Assembly: GCA_036435485.1 (NCBI GenBank)
Contig: CM071598.1
Span: forward strand, 144,440,148-144,504,147
Direction: 5' to 3'
DNA: 64,000 nucleotides
Source: Saposhnikovia divaricata
Taxonomy: Eukaryota; Streptophyta; Magnoliopsida; Apiales; Apiaceae
This document shows positions 11,201 to 20,788 of this stretch, piece after piece. A program made the position numbers and the translations under genes. The notes under the pieces were generated by a model that had not been told where the DNA came from, did no database searches, and saw only the letters and a list, made by a program, of their open reading frames with translations. How positions within the stretch are numbered: the stretch's first letter is position 1; the number at the start of each line of letters is the position of its first letter.

Positions 11201-12392
11201 AGATTATATTGGATCTAAGTTAAAGAAATCGGCCAGATTCATTTCGGAGGGTTTAAATTGGAATAATGTGATGATTATAGAGTAAATGTGACGGGATACC
11301 AATAAGGAGGTGCCAAGTGCAAAAGATGTCTCAATAAAGAGATGAAGGGGAAGTAAATAACAGAAGTGAATAAGAATCAAACAATAAGATGGATGTGATT
11401 GATAAAGAAAAGATTGGAAAGTAATTATGGGGAATGTGAAGCAAGGAATGTTATGAATGGTTTAATAAATGGGCTTTCTAATGAGTTCTAGGGATGACAA
11501 CCTGATAGTGTTATCATTATAAATACGAAAGAGCTAGTAGCAATGTATGGAATGTCAGTAGTACTAGTGTCAAGCGAAAAAAAATCTAAGATTTAACCTG
11601 AGAGGTTGAAGGACTTCTAAAAGTAAGCATTACTAATATTGAACAAGAGTATATGTCCATAGAATGATGGACAGAGCAGCGAGGATATGGTGATACGTGA
11701 GATTACGATAACATGGTGTTTAATACGAATACGATTATTTTTCTTCCTTGATAAACCTCTATAGTTCAGAGGTAAATTCCAAGTATGATGTTTTACAATC
11801 ATGGAAAATTCCTATAATTCTTCGAAAATTCTTTTCTTTTCTTCTCTCTTATTCATCTTCTTTTGAATTGAGAAGAACAACCCTTTAAGGAGGGGAGGTA
11901 CTGCTACATGACTATCTGTCTGTGTGATAGAAGTCTAAGTAGAATACCATTATTGTTTTATTGCTTGTCAAGTTCTAAAGGCTGGCCCCCTTCTGTACAA
12001 ACTATGCAATATGATAAATGTTCATGGATCATAGTGATCACTCAATAAATCCTACTACTCCCATATATACATTAATCAAGATTTCGAAGAGTAAAGCGAT
12101 TAGGAACATAGTACGAATGAGGTTATCTCCGAATTTACGGCGCGATAGTGATACCAAAGTCACTGCAGATACCAATAAGGGTGATATTATATGAATGAGT
12201 AAGAGCAGAACCTTGATAGTGTGATGTGCAGAAGTAGAAAAGTTGATAAAAAGGATAAAGAGAGAGTATTGTAGCACTACTGAGATGTGCTGTAAATGGG
12301 TTGAAATGACTAAGGATCAACTGAGGACTGGAAAGCTAGATGACAAACAAGTATCCGATTGTTTCCTACCTGATTCCGGGACGGAATCCTTT
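11201..12392. other. non-coding 3' internal region of element A
   Basis: AT-rich, no usable ORF. Element B goes from the pol stop to its polypurine tract in about 30 bases, so most of this roughly 1.2 kb is foreign to the standard element plan: either an insertion or an expanded 3' region. Confidence 0.4.
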
Positions 12393-12406
12393 TAAATAGG
12401 GGAGAC
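12393..12406 (+). other. polypurine tract of element A
   Basis: AAATAGGGGAGAC immediately before TGTAAGAACC. The preceding phrase TTCCGGGACGGAATC is also present before the 3' LTR of element B. Confidence 0.8.
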
Positions 12407-15400
12407 TGTAAGAACCCCAAATTTTGGATATAATTAAAACTTTTTATTATGTACTCATGTAATAGTGAATAGTGATTACGACTACGATGTAACGATTGAG
12501 ATAATGAATGAAGGGAATAGATTTGGATTCAAATGTTTATATGCCATGAAGAATACTATTGGTTGACACTTTAGATAAGAATTACCTATCTCCTAGGGAA
12601 TTAAGATTTGATAATTCTAAAGAAGAAAATTATTCTTATGTCATCCAAATCGATATCTGTTATTGGTCCAGTGGTTTAGGAGTTATGATCAAATTACTAA
12701 AATTTATTCGAAACCGTAAGTAAAAGTTCGTAACTTCAATTGAACCCTCGTAAAGCATGTTACTCAGTGGAAAATCTTGGTAAATAAATACTAGAGGTCA
12801 TAATGAAGGTATGAGAGAAAACTACATGTCAAACGGATCGTTTTCCGATTTTATAAAAATGTTTGTATCAAGGTTAAACGCGAACGAACCCCTTAAAAGT
12901 ATAACTTTGGTTATAACTTAGAAAATGAACGATAAAACTCGAGGTATAATCTCGGTTTGTAATCGATCGACTTTAGAAATTATACGACTTAAGTATATAC
13001 CAAGTGTGGGTATGATGACATGTCTTAATAACGAACAAATGTCGGATCGTATCGGTGATAAAAAGAGTTACACTAAAAGGTATATAACGAGATAATTCGA
13101 AAACGTGTTTCGACTTAGTGAAGTTTATACTTAGACTTTTAAAAGGTGTTAAGTGGTTAATCTCGAATGTTCTGATTGTTTATACATCATCGAGCAGACC
13201 CAGGGCACGCTATATCTACCCACACCCGATTACCCGGCAAGTTTCCAATACCTTGGAACTGTTGTTGTGATAATATGTATATCTGTTGTTTTTGATACAT
13301 ATGCCATAGCATGCATGCCTATTGTCAAATTATATTATGATACCTGTTCCCTGAATTGATATTGGCTTATAGACTAGATACGAATTATCAGTTATAAGTC
13401 GGATGGTTTCGGTAAGACCCTTAGCGAAGGGCATATGATATTCATTCTTAAATATAGACCGGGAGTCGGTGTTTTGAGATATAGATAGTCGTGGAAACCC
13501 GGAAGGATTACAATGGCAGATTATTATTTAATTTGAGGAATGTTAATATTAAACATTATTTATATTTCCATAAAGTATCAATTACTTGGAAATCTTTCGA
13601 GGAATGTTATTCGAGTATTATCTCAGTCGAGAGATATTAAATGAATGTTAGTTTCGAATATTCATTTAGAGTTGATTATTTAATGAATATTATTTTGATA
13701 TTCATTGGAATTTTATTTATTAAATGAATATTACTTTCGAATATTAATTTAAGGTTATATGTACTTGATGAATATTATTTTAAATATTCATTGGAAGTTC
13801 TATTTACTTAAGGGATATTATTTCGAATATTCCTTTAAAGTTTTGATTACTAAATGAATATTATTTGGATATTCATTTAGAAGATTATTTATTAAATGAA
13901 TATTATTTTCAAATATTCATTTAAGGTTTGACTTATTTATTGAATTATTTTAAATAATTATTGGAGTTTAATTATTTAATGAATATTATTTTGAATATTC
14001 ATTTAAGGAGGGATTTATTTAGTAAATAATTCTATATATTCATTCGAGGATTACTTACGAGCAATATTATGATTTAATAATATTCCATAATTACAATTGA
14101 GTTAATAAATATTCTTGGAATATTTATTTAATTCTTTTAAATTCTTTTTAAAATGATTTATATTATTCGAAGATTATCTTTCACCTCCAGATATTATGTA
14201 AAATATTTCGGAGTCTTTTTATGACTATTTTATCAAGGAAAGGTTCCCAACTCCTTATTTTTCATTTAAGTCTATCTTAAAAGGATTTAAATGCTCGCTC
14301 AAACTTCCATATTATAGGGAAACCTTACTTGAGAAATGTTATTTATCTTGTTGACTTCCCGGTCATAAATCTTGTAAAACTATTCTTTTCACTCGCAACT
14401 TGGTTGCTGTTTATCAATTGAATCTTTCAGTAACCTACTCATCATTCGAGGGGTAAGATTATTGGAACAAGATGGTATCCTCTAACAAGCAGCATCTTGG
14501 GAGATATGATGTTCAATTTTCCTTTCCAACTAGATACGACTACTTTGTGGAGTCTTATCAACAAGTATCATACTTGGGGAAAGGGGGACGAACTTTACGT
14601 TCAGAGTCGTGAACTTCTTTTTCGAACTTGAAGTCGTGTAAGAGGCCGAGTAGCGCCGGTCCATCCCATTGGCCCAACCGTTGGCCGGGGAGATCTAACA
14701 AGGCGGTAGACAAGTAAATCCGTCAGTTTTTCCTTCTACCGGTAGTAAATCTAAATTGAGCTGTACAATCTGCGACTGATCATCGTAAGGATTGGAACAG
14801 CGGGCCCGGTGAATACTCCAGCATTAGTTCATCATTCAAATTCATTTATTTTCTGCAACATTCTGATTGTTGGCAGTATTGGAAAAATATTCATAATTGG
14901 AATTGCAATATTTTTCCTGCAAGTTCCTCTTTTATGATAAATGATAATATCTTGCTTATCTTTGACATAGCAGATATTCCAACCTATATATACATTTTGA
15001 GTTACCTTGTAACTTCATCGTTCATGTTATACTGGCATCATTTCCGTAAATGCATGGCATATGGTTTGAAAGATACTTTTGAACTGTTATATATTATCGT
15101 TTAGTTAAACATTATTGTTGGTGGGCTATTGCTCACCCTTGCTTTATTATTATATCACAACAACAGCTAGACCAGATGACTCGCACAAGGCGCACTCGAT
15201 GCTGGCGAGGACGATGAGACTACCAGGGCCGAAGAGAAAGCTATTGGTAGGATAGATTCATTCTTTCAGTACCAAGTATATGGGCTAGTATGACTTATGT
15301 AAATCGATGGCAAAGAGTATGTATTTATATTGTAATTCTTTTGGGTTGTAAGAACTCAAAATGTGATTAATAAAATTTGATTGTTACTCTGATTTCATCT

Positions 15401-15545
15401 CTGGGACTATAACGGGTGTGTTTTATATTGTTGTGTTGGGTCATAAAGATGTAATTTATTTTATGTTGAAGTAAGTTCAAGTATTGTGGACCGAAATGGG
15501 GATCGTAACGACCGGATCCCGGACCCCGGATCTGGGGGTGTTTCA
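12407..15545 (+). repeat. 3' LTR of element A (internal deletion)
   Basis: Starts TGTAAGAACCCC and ends GGGGGTGTTTCA (the last T of the usual TTACA core is mutated). At about 12676 the sequence jumps from the first 270 bases of the LTR straight to a block that lies more than 1.2 kb further in related LTRs (GTGGTTTAGGAGTTAT). It is followed by GTCAA as a presumed target duplication. Confidence 0.85.
13625..14130. repeat. AATATTCATT palindrome array in A 3' LTR
   Basis: Same array as in the 5' LTR, unit for unit, with scattered substitutions that break single arms of palindromes. Confidence 0.85.
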
Positions 15546-15550
15546 GTCAA

Positions 15551-15695
15551 TAACAGTGGCTACACATTTGCAAAGTGCATTTTTACTTGTATTGTCAGTG
15601 GTCAAGGCATACAGGAACTCGAAACAGCAATACTAGAAATTATTGGTCTTGACAGGATTCCTAGAGGGGGGTGCAAGTAGGCTGTGAACCAGGTT
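15551..15695 (+). pseudogene. MnmE-like tRNA-modification GTPase exon fragment
   Basis: One frame reads FTCIVSGQGIQELETAIL, then EIIGLDRIPRGG, then a stop where the family has Trp (TAG for TGG), then AVNQ, followed by a donor-like GTTAAT. This fits the end of the GTPase domain and the GGRRW-VNQ stretch of plant organellar MnmE (TrmE), which with its partner GidA/MnmG modifies the wobble uridine of tRNAs in plastids or mitochondria. Only about 45 codons are present, starting at the edge of element A. The stop and the lack of neighbouring exons mark it as a relic or a captured exon. Identified from memory of the family. Confidence 0.55.
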
Positions 15696-15815
15696 AATTT
15701 CTAACTATTAGAAGTTTAGAAATGTCTTTTGTTGTATCTACCTTGCATATTACATTAGCTTCTATTCTTTCGTTGTTGCTAGCGAACACTTACTCAGAAA
15801 GATGATATAACTATG

Positions 15816-16466
15816 CTATGCCAGTATACTGATGAGAAAACAAAATTGAACACTTAATGCACTTATCCCCTTCAAGATGTAAGTGCGGAATCCTGGAATA
15901 TGGATGTTGCATATATATTCTTTCCAGTCTATGATCCCATCATCGCATTCAAACAGCTTCTTCTCTTCAACGGACATCATTTCAATCAGTTCTTTCACTT
16001 TACCATTATCATACCTGACAATTATTTGTCAAAATGAAATAATCTGTAACAGGTAGTAGTATTACACTATTATTTTCAAACTAAGTCTTAGAGGTAAAGT
16101 ATAGAGTAAGGGATGGAAGTTAACTTACTGGTAGATGTATATACCCTCTGTTTGAAAAGGTCTCAGGAACACATAGTACTAAAGATTCATTCCATTTTAT
16201 CTAGAGAATGTGTAATTGCCTATACCTGTAAAGAGTAAAGGGTTGAAACAAAATCTTACCAGGTAGCATAAAACATGGAAGGCTCATAAAGCTGAGCCAG
16301 ATGCAAAAGAAGTGTCTCTAGATTTTCACATTTGGTCTTGACCCTCTCAAAAAGCTTCTCATCTGCCATTGCTTGATGATCCATTAGCCCATTCCATTCT
16401 ATTATCTCTGATGAAATGTAAGATGAGAAATCAGACAGAGAGCTTAGGAACTTCATATATGTAATC
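15816..16466 (-). pseudogene. fatty acyl-CoA reductase C-terminal exons (two)
   Basis: Two minus-strand exons, 16466-16260 and 16014-15816, are joined by an intron with clean GT and AG ends and keep frame across the junction (codon TG/G). The product has LAQLYEPSMFYATW, then YDNGKVKELIEMMSVEEKK, then DWKEYICNIHIPGFRTY. This matches the C-terminal sterile-like domain of plant alcohol-forming fatty acyl-CoA reductases, whose members have a YEPYTFYGG...FDN...M-EEE...DWKDYI-N-HIPGLR pattern. These enzymes reduce acyl-CoA to fatty alcohols for wax, suberin or pollen wall. There is no stop inside, but the upstream exons with the NAD(P)-binding fold and catalytic Tyr-Lys are not found in the next 2.5 kb, so it is a fragment. 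It runs opposite to the MnmE piece beside it. Confidence 0.7.
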
Positions 16467-16979
16467 CTAATATCAATTTGGGTTAGCTTCATACACTAAG
16501 ATGTGTTGTATAATATACCGATGAAAAGTTTATTGCAGTCAAAGAACTGGTACGTATATGTTGTTGGATATAAAATTTAGCACTTATCCCCCCCTGGAAG
16601 GGGATATATACAAACAGAGATTTATGATAACAAAACGATAAAAACATAAAATTGGGTGATTCAACTGTAGAAGAATTACTACTCCTAGGGTATCCAGAAG
16701 GGAGAAACTAAAATAGATCACAATTGGTCTATTATAACATGGCTTGTTATATTGCTCTGAACTTCTGGTAAATTTAATCCTTTACCTTGAACTTTCTTTG
16801 TTAACATAAAAGAAAGAAGAAATACAGAGATGAATACTGGATTATGTGATGACTGTGTTTGTTTAGCAGGGAAATATATATTTTAATAATTTGGCCAAAA
16901 CTTTTTTCCTTTTTTACTGTACATAGTAGGTAGTTGCTTGAATGTAAATAATAATGATAGGATTCTTTCCCACTTCTTT
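16467..16979. other. intron-like non-coding stretch
   Basis: AT-rich sequence upstream (minus sense) of the acyl-CoA reductase exons. It could be the remains of an intron. No further exon of that gene was recognised. Confidence 0.35.
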
Positions 16980-17115
16980 GCCATTTTGGAACTTTATCTT
17001 TATTTAATATTAATTTCCTGCATCTTGCGTCAGAACTTGCAGCAATATAGTTATCCCAATCTGTAACTGTTCTGGATATCAAATTATGCATTCTGTTGGA
17101 CATAAAGTACTTAAG
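16980..17115 (-). pseudogene. unrecognised exon-like fragment, minus strand
   Basis: A minus-strand open frame contains SNRMHNLISRTVTDWDNYIA and SSDARCRKLILNKDKVPKW, with normal protein-like composition. It then runs into low-complexity sequence after a possible donor site. I do not recognise the family. Its position and strand would allow it to be an earlier exon of the reductase gene, but the sequence does not fit any part of that family I know. Confidence 0.35.
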
Positions 17116-17130
17116 GCTTGTCTTTGCCAC

Positions 17131-18060
17131 AGTCCTCTAATGGTTGCCACAATTAACAGGCTAGTCTATCACATAAAGAATATGCATGTTCAAAGAATAT
17201 TTCTATGCATCCTATAAGAAATTAAAATATTTTGTGATTAAAAAAATATGTATTTAAGTGCGTAAAATAATAGGAATTACTTAATTATAAAAAGGAGACT
17301 CGTCTTTTTGTGCTTTATGAAAACCGTGACGTATATATATAAGTATTACCCTTGTATTTTCGTGGAATAACTTTATACGTGGAGCTGAGCTGACTATCTT
17401 ACTGGACTTATGCCACTGCATTTGCCTGCTCGGAATGGACATTTTGAGTACATTCAATCCTTCTGGCTAAAAAATTTCAGTGTTCCAAAGTGTTGCACTA
17501 CCCCAAGAAAAAGATCCAGAACTTAAGAAATCTATCTTCAATTGTGATTGAAGGTACCCAATGCAACAATCTATTTTTGGTATCTCCAGTGCTATTCTGT
17601 TGTCTTGCATCTAGTTTTTCATTTTTTTTGCATCATATTACCCTTTCAGGTAACTAGTGGTGCTGCGAATGGAGGCATCACCTGATTTCATTTGGCTGCA
17701 CTAACTGTGCTCGTGAGAGCGTACATTACTCTTGGAACTAGGTACTTCCGGATCCTGAGGTCACTGTTAAATATAGGACTACAATAGATATGATATATAA
17801 CTTTGATATTCAAAATCTTTATTTAATCACCACGATTTGTTATTTACCTTCATGTCTACTCTGTTATTTTTGCATAGTCCCGATGAAGCTTATATCTTAT
17901 AATCATTATGTTGTTCTTAATCAGAGTTATGCATCTCTCTTGTGGTTTATAGAGTTGAATATTTGCTAGATATCTATCTGGTTGATATTAGTACTAGATT
18001 ACTCTTTTCTACATCTTCTTTTTCGAAATATTTTTTTACATTATCTAGGTAATAATATCA
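17131..18060. other. unassigned sequence between exon-like fragments
   Basis: Mostly AT-rich and intron-like. A plus-strand stretch near 17488-17545 (ALPQEKDPELKKSIFNCD) and another near 17650-17750 are protein-like, and the second follows a pyrimidine tract ending CTTTCAG, but neither is recognised and both soon hit stops. Confidence 0.35.
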
Positions 18061-18079
18061 TTGTTGACTTGCAAATAGA

Positions 18080-18513
18080 CATATTAAGTGTTGTTTTATG
18101 GATTCCAAATCAAATACTTGAATGTGGCAGTGCATCAGATTGTTATTACGAGAACGATCCTAAGGAACAGAGTCCAGACATATGTTCAGCACCCATAAAG
18201 GTATGCATACTTTTAGTCTTGCTTTAACATAGGAGATATTTTGGTGATCCATGTATAAGTTTCTACTATTAATCTACATTAATTGATTTCCTTGTTTATG
18301 AGAAAATTAAAGATTAAAATGTTCTTATTGCAGTACACATATGCAAATCAGTCCACTTCTAATTGCACAAAGGCAGGCAGGGCTTCAATTAAGTTCCAGT
18401 TAATTGGCCAGCGAGCATATTTGAATATTCTTGCACAGGTGCAGTTTCCACCTATGACAGCTACAAGTTTGGTTGATAATTACAAAAATTGGTGTTATGA
18501 TTTGAAGTGTTGA
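18080..18513 (+). pseudogene. two unrecognised exon-like segments, plus strand
   Basis: Segment one, up to about 18199, contains VVLWIPNQILECGSASDCYY and ends with AAG/GTATGC, a good splice donor. Segment two starts after TTATTGCAG at about 18333 and contains NCTKAGRASIKFQLIGQRAY and LNILAQ, running to a stop at 18513. A donor-like CAG/GTGCAG lies inside it. The intron is short (about 130 bases) and typical of plants. The family is not recognised. This looks like two neighbouring exons of some host gene, caught beside the transposon end. Confidence 0.4.
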
Positions 18514-18519
18514 AATCGG

Positions 18520-19107
18520 AATTAGATTGTATTTATAATCAAATTTACATTGCATGTAATTGTGTATTTGTATTTAAAATTGTGTATTTATAATCAAATT
18601 GCAATTTTGAAATTATTATTTTTTTTCAAAAAAAATTGACTTTATGCATCGGTTGTTTAAATGACCGACGCCTAAAGCAGACTTTGCAATTTTGAAATTA
18701 TTATTTTTTTTAAAAAAATTGAATTTATGCGTCGGTTGTTTAAATAACCGACGCCTAAAGTTATACCTATAGCGTCGTCATTTTAAGGGGCGACGCTATA
18801 AGCTATACCTATAGCGTCGGCATTTTAAAGGGCGACGCTATAAGCTATACCTATAGCGTCGGCATTCTAAGGGGCGACGCTATAACCTACACAATAGCGT
18901 CGGTCATTTAAATGACCGACGCTTATAGTAAACTTTTAGCGTCAGTCATTTAAATGACCGACGCCATAGCAGACTTTTATCGTTACCAATTTAACCGATG
19001 GTATAGGCATAACCGCATAACCTATAGCGTCCCCTGCATATACTACGCCAAAAAGCCGACGCTATAGGCCTATTTGACCGACGCTATAGGTCAGTTTTGT
19101 ACTAGTG
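18520..19107 (-). mobile_element. terminus of a CACTA (En/Spm-like) DNA transposon
   Basis: The right edge at 19107, read on the minus strand, starts CACTAGTACAAAACT, the standard CACTA terminal motif. Inside it lie subterminal repeats from about 18640 to 19090, built on TATAGCGTCGG...CCGACGCTATA, as typical of this superfamily where they bind the transposase. The sequence outside (19108 on) is the coding frame of Copia element O, so the transposon jumped into O. No opposite end (CACTAGTACAAAA on the plus strand) was found to the left, so the other terminus lies outside the window or is lost. No transposase ORF is seen. Confidence 0.8.
18640..19090. repeat. CACTA subterminal palindromic repeats
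   Basis: About eight inverted units, e.g. TAGCGTCGGTCATTTAAATGACCGACGC near 18893-18922 (given only as an outline: GCGTCGG arm, short AT centre, CCGACGC arm). Three central units use a GGGGCGACGC right arm, and the last ones are split. The spacing is about 40 bases. Confidence 0.85.
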
Positions 19108-19990
19108 TGCCTCCCAAATCTCTAGCCAAAGGGGAGCCATCATATGTGTCTGAATTTAAGCCTATGCTCAAGCATAAGAAGTCACTTGTAAAGAAGAATG
19201 GTAAAAACACCATGAGAGTTGATTTTCCAATGCCAAATCAAGATGAATTCAAGCTAATGAGCAAGCATCTTGCTGAATTAAAACAGAAGGCTGTAGTTGA
19301 TGTGGGACTCAAAGAGAACCTAGCATTTATCTACAGAGATGGAGTGGAAATATGTGTTCCTGCAGGTCATCCAAACTTTTTTGTGGCCAAGGCTGAAGAA
19401 ACTGTAAGGCTACTTCAAGCTGGCTAGCTTGTTAGACAACCTGCAGAATGCACTGAGAAAGCAGCTAGACTAGCTGATGAGCTAGTAAGAGAATTAGAAG
19501 AACAGATGGAGCAAGAGGCTATAAAAGAAGAGGCCAAATTTAAGAAAAAGAAAATGAACACCAAGTCTACATGCAAGAAACGGAAAAACGGAGTCAAGAC
19601 TAATGCTAGAGTCAAGTCTCGTGCTAAAATGACCTTGAGCCCAGAACCAGAAGATCAAGTTGAATCAACACAACCTCAACCTACAATACCTCCAACCCAA
19701 GACACACAACAAACCACTCAAACCTCCAACCCCTTTGATTTCATAAAGGAAGAACCACTGGAATTTGACTTTGACATCAACAGCTTGGTATTTCCAAAGA
19801 TCAGACTCTCCCCTGTAAGGAGGAGAACCAGAACTAGAAAATAACCATTGTCTAGACCAATTCAAATTGCTGAGGTTCCTCAAGTTGCAAAGGAGGCTGC
19901 CGAGAAAGATACTGAACTCTACATTGCTGACATTGAAGAATATTCAAGTGTCAATCTTTTCTTGGATGAAGTAAGTGATGTGAGTGCTGC
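19108..19990 (+). pseudogene. Copia element O, 3' ORF (env-like), left part
   Basis: One frame runs from the CACTA edge to the start of element S with two in-frame stops (19425 and 19842). It has Lys-rich and Glu-rich helical stretches (AELKQKAVVDVGLKENLAF, EEQMEQEAIKEEAKFKKKKM) and a Pro/Thr/Gln-rich linker near 19660-19720. It continues in frame at 36766 once element S and one TSD copy are removed, and ends at 37183. Its place just upstream of a polypurine tract and LTR, with no similarity to gag or pol, identifies it as the extra 3' ORF of a Sirevirus-like Copia element. Its role is unknown. Confidence 0.65.
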
Positions 19991-20739
19991 TGTTAGGAAT
20001 AATTCATAAGTTGTGATGTTGAGAATAGAATTTTGCTAATACTTCTTGTATATCCTGAACTTATAAAGGATTTAGCACTTTGTATAGGATATATGTGTTA
20101 GACAGTAATCTGTAGAGTTTAGTCAGGAACAGTGTGTCAGAGACCACATTTCAGGAACTAAGAGCAGATCCTGATACAGCAAGTCAGATCCTGATCAAAT
20201 ACTGATGGGATGATCAGATTCTGATGCAATGGGAAATCCTGATATCTGTCGTGTTACTGATGATGTCATTATGGATGCTACAGAAACTGGCAAGTGCTAT
20301 AAAACAGGATCGTTGTTTTGAAAAACAAGAAAGATGATATCGTGAAGGAAACGAATTCTCTATTGATGGAAACTATCAACTGGACGGCAGAACATTGTCA
20401 TAGATAGATTATAATTCTGTTATTAGTTGATAGGTAGCATTATAAATACTCTCTATATTATTGTAAAAAGAGCGGAATTGAGAAATATAGAGTGCATATC
20501 GTGTGAAGCTCTGTATAAGGTTTGTATTCGAGAGTTCGAAATAAACAGAGAGAGAGAGATTTATATTGTCAGCAGCTGCTAAAGGTATTGTACACCTTTG
20601 GTAGAGTTTGTATTTGATTTATTTTAATACAAACAAAGTTTGGTTCATTCGTTATTCTTGTTCATCTAATCAAGCAAAAATCAGACATGATTATATAACT
20701 TGTATTCAACCCCCCTTCTACAAATTATTCGAATTAACA
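19991..20739 (+). repeat. 5' LTR of element S
   Basis: TGTTAGGAATAATTC ... GAATTAACA, matched by 36012-36760. It carries a TATA box (TATAAAT, 20441-20447) and many TCCTGAT/TACTGAT repeats in its first half (20160-20260). Confidence 0.95.
20441..20447 (+). promoter_or_regulatory. TATA box in 5' LTR of element S
   Basis: TATAAAT, followed by a CT-rich stretch. It sits about 300 bases before the LTR end, the expected place for the genomic RNA promoter. The copy in the 3' LTR is at 36462-36468. Confidence 0.65.
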
Positions 20740-20741
20740 AT

Positions 20742-20753
20742 TGGTATCAGAGC
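20742..20753 (+). other. primer-binding site of element S
   Basis: TGGTATCAGAGC, complementary to initiator methionine tRNA, two bases after the LTR. Confidence 0.95.
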
Positions 20754-20788
20754 AGGTTGATTTCGAATAATCATAAAGATCTGCAATC

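Larger units (their letters stand above)
2808..15545 (+). mobile_element. Gypsy (Tekay-like chromovirus) element A, decayed
   Basis: An LTR retrotransposon with two related long LTRs, a methionine-tRNA primer site directly after the 5' LTR, a polypurine tract directly before the 3' LTR, and remnants of Gypsy RNase H and chromovirus integrase tail inside. The internal region (about 5.6 kb) has no ORF over 130 codons and is riddled with stops. The LTRs are about 97% alike by eye where they overlap. The 5' LTR lacks its first roughly 0.95 kb and the 3' LTR lacks an internal block of about 1.2 kb. The base run GTCAA follows the 3' end, but its partner on the left is lost with the deletion. Element B (52676-64000) is a better preserved relative. 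Confidence 0.85.

Noticed and set aside
17496..17513. CACTACCCCAAGAAAAAG, resembling a CACTA terminal repeat
   Set aside because: It does not match the 19107 terminus (CACTAGTACAAAA), has no subterminal GCGTCGG repeats beside it and the flanking bases do not pair as a duplication. It can be read as part of an exon-like stretch.
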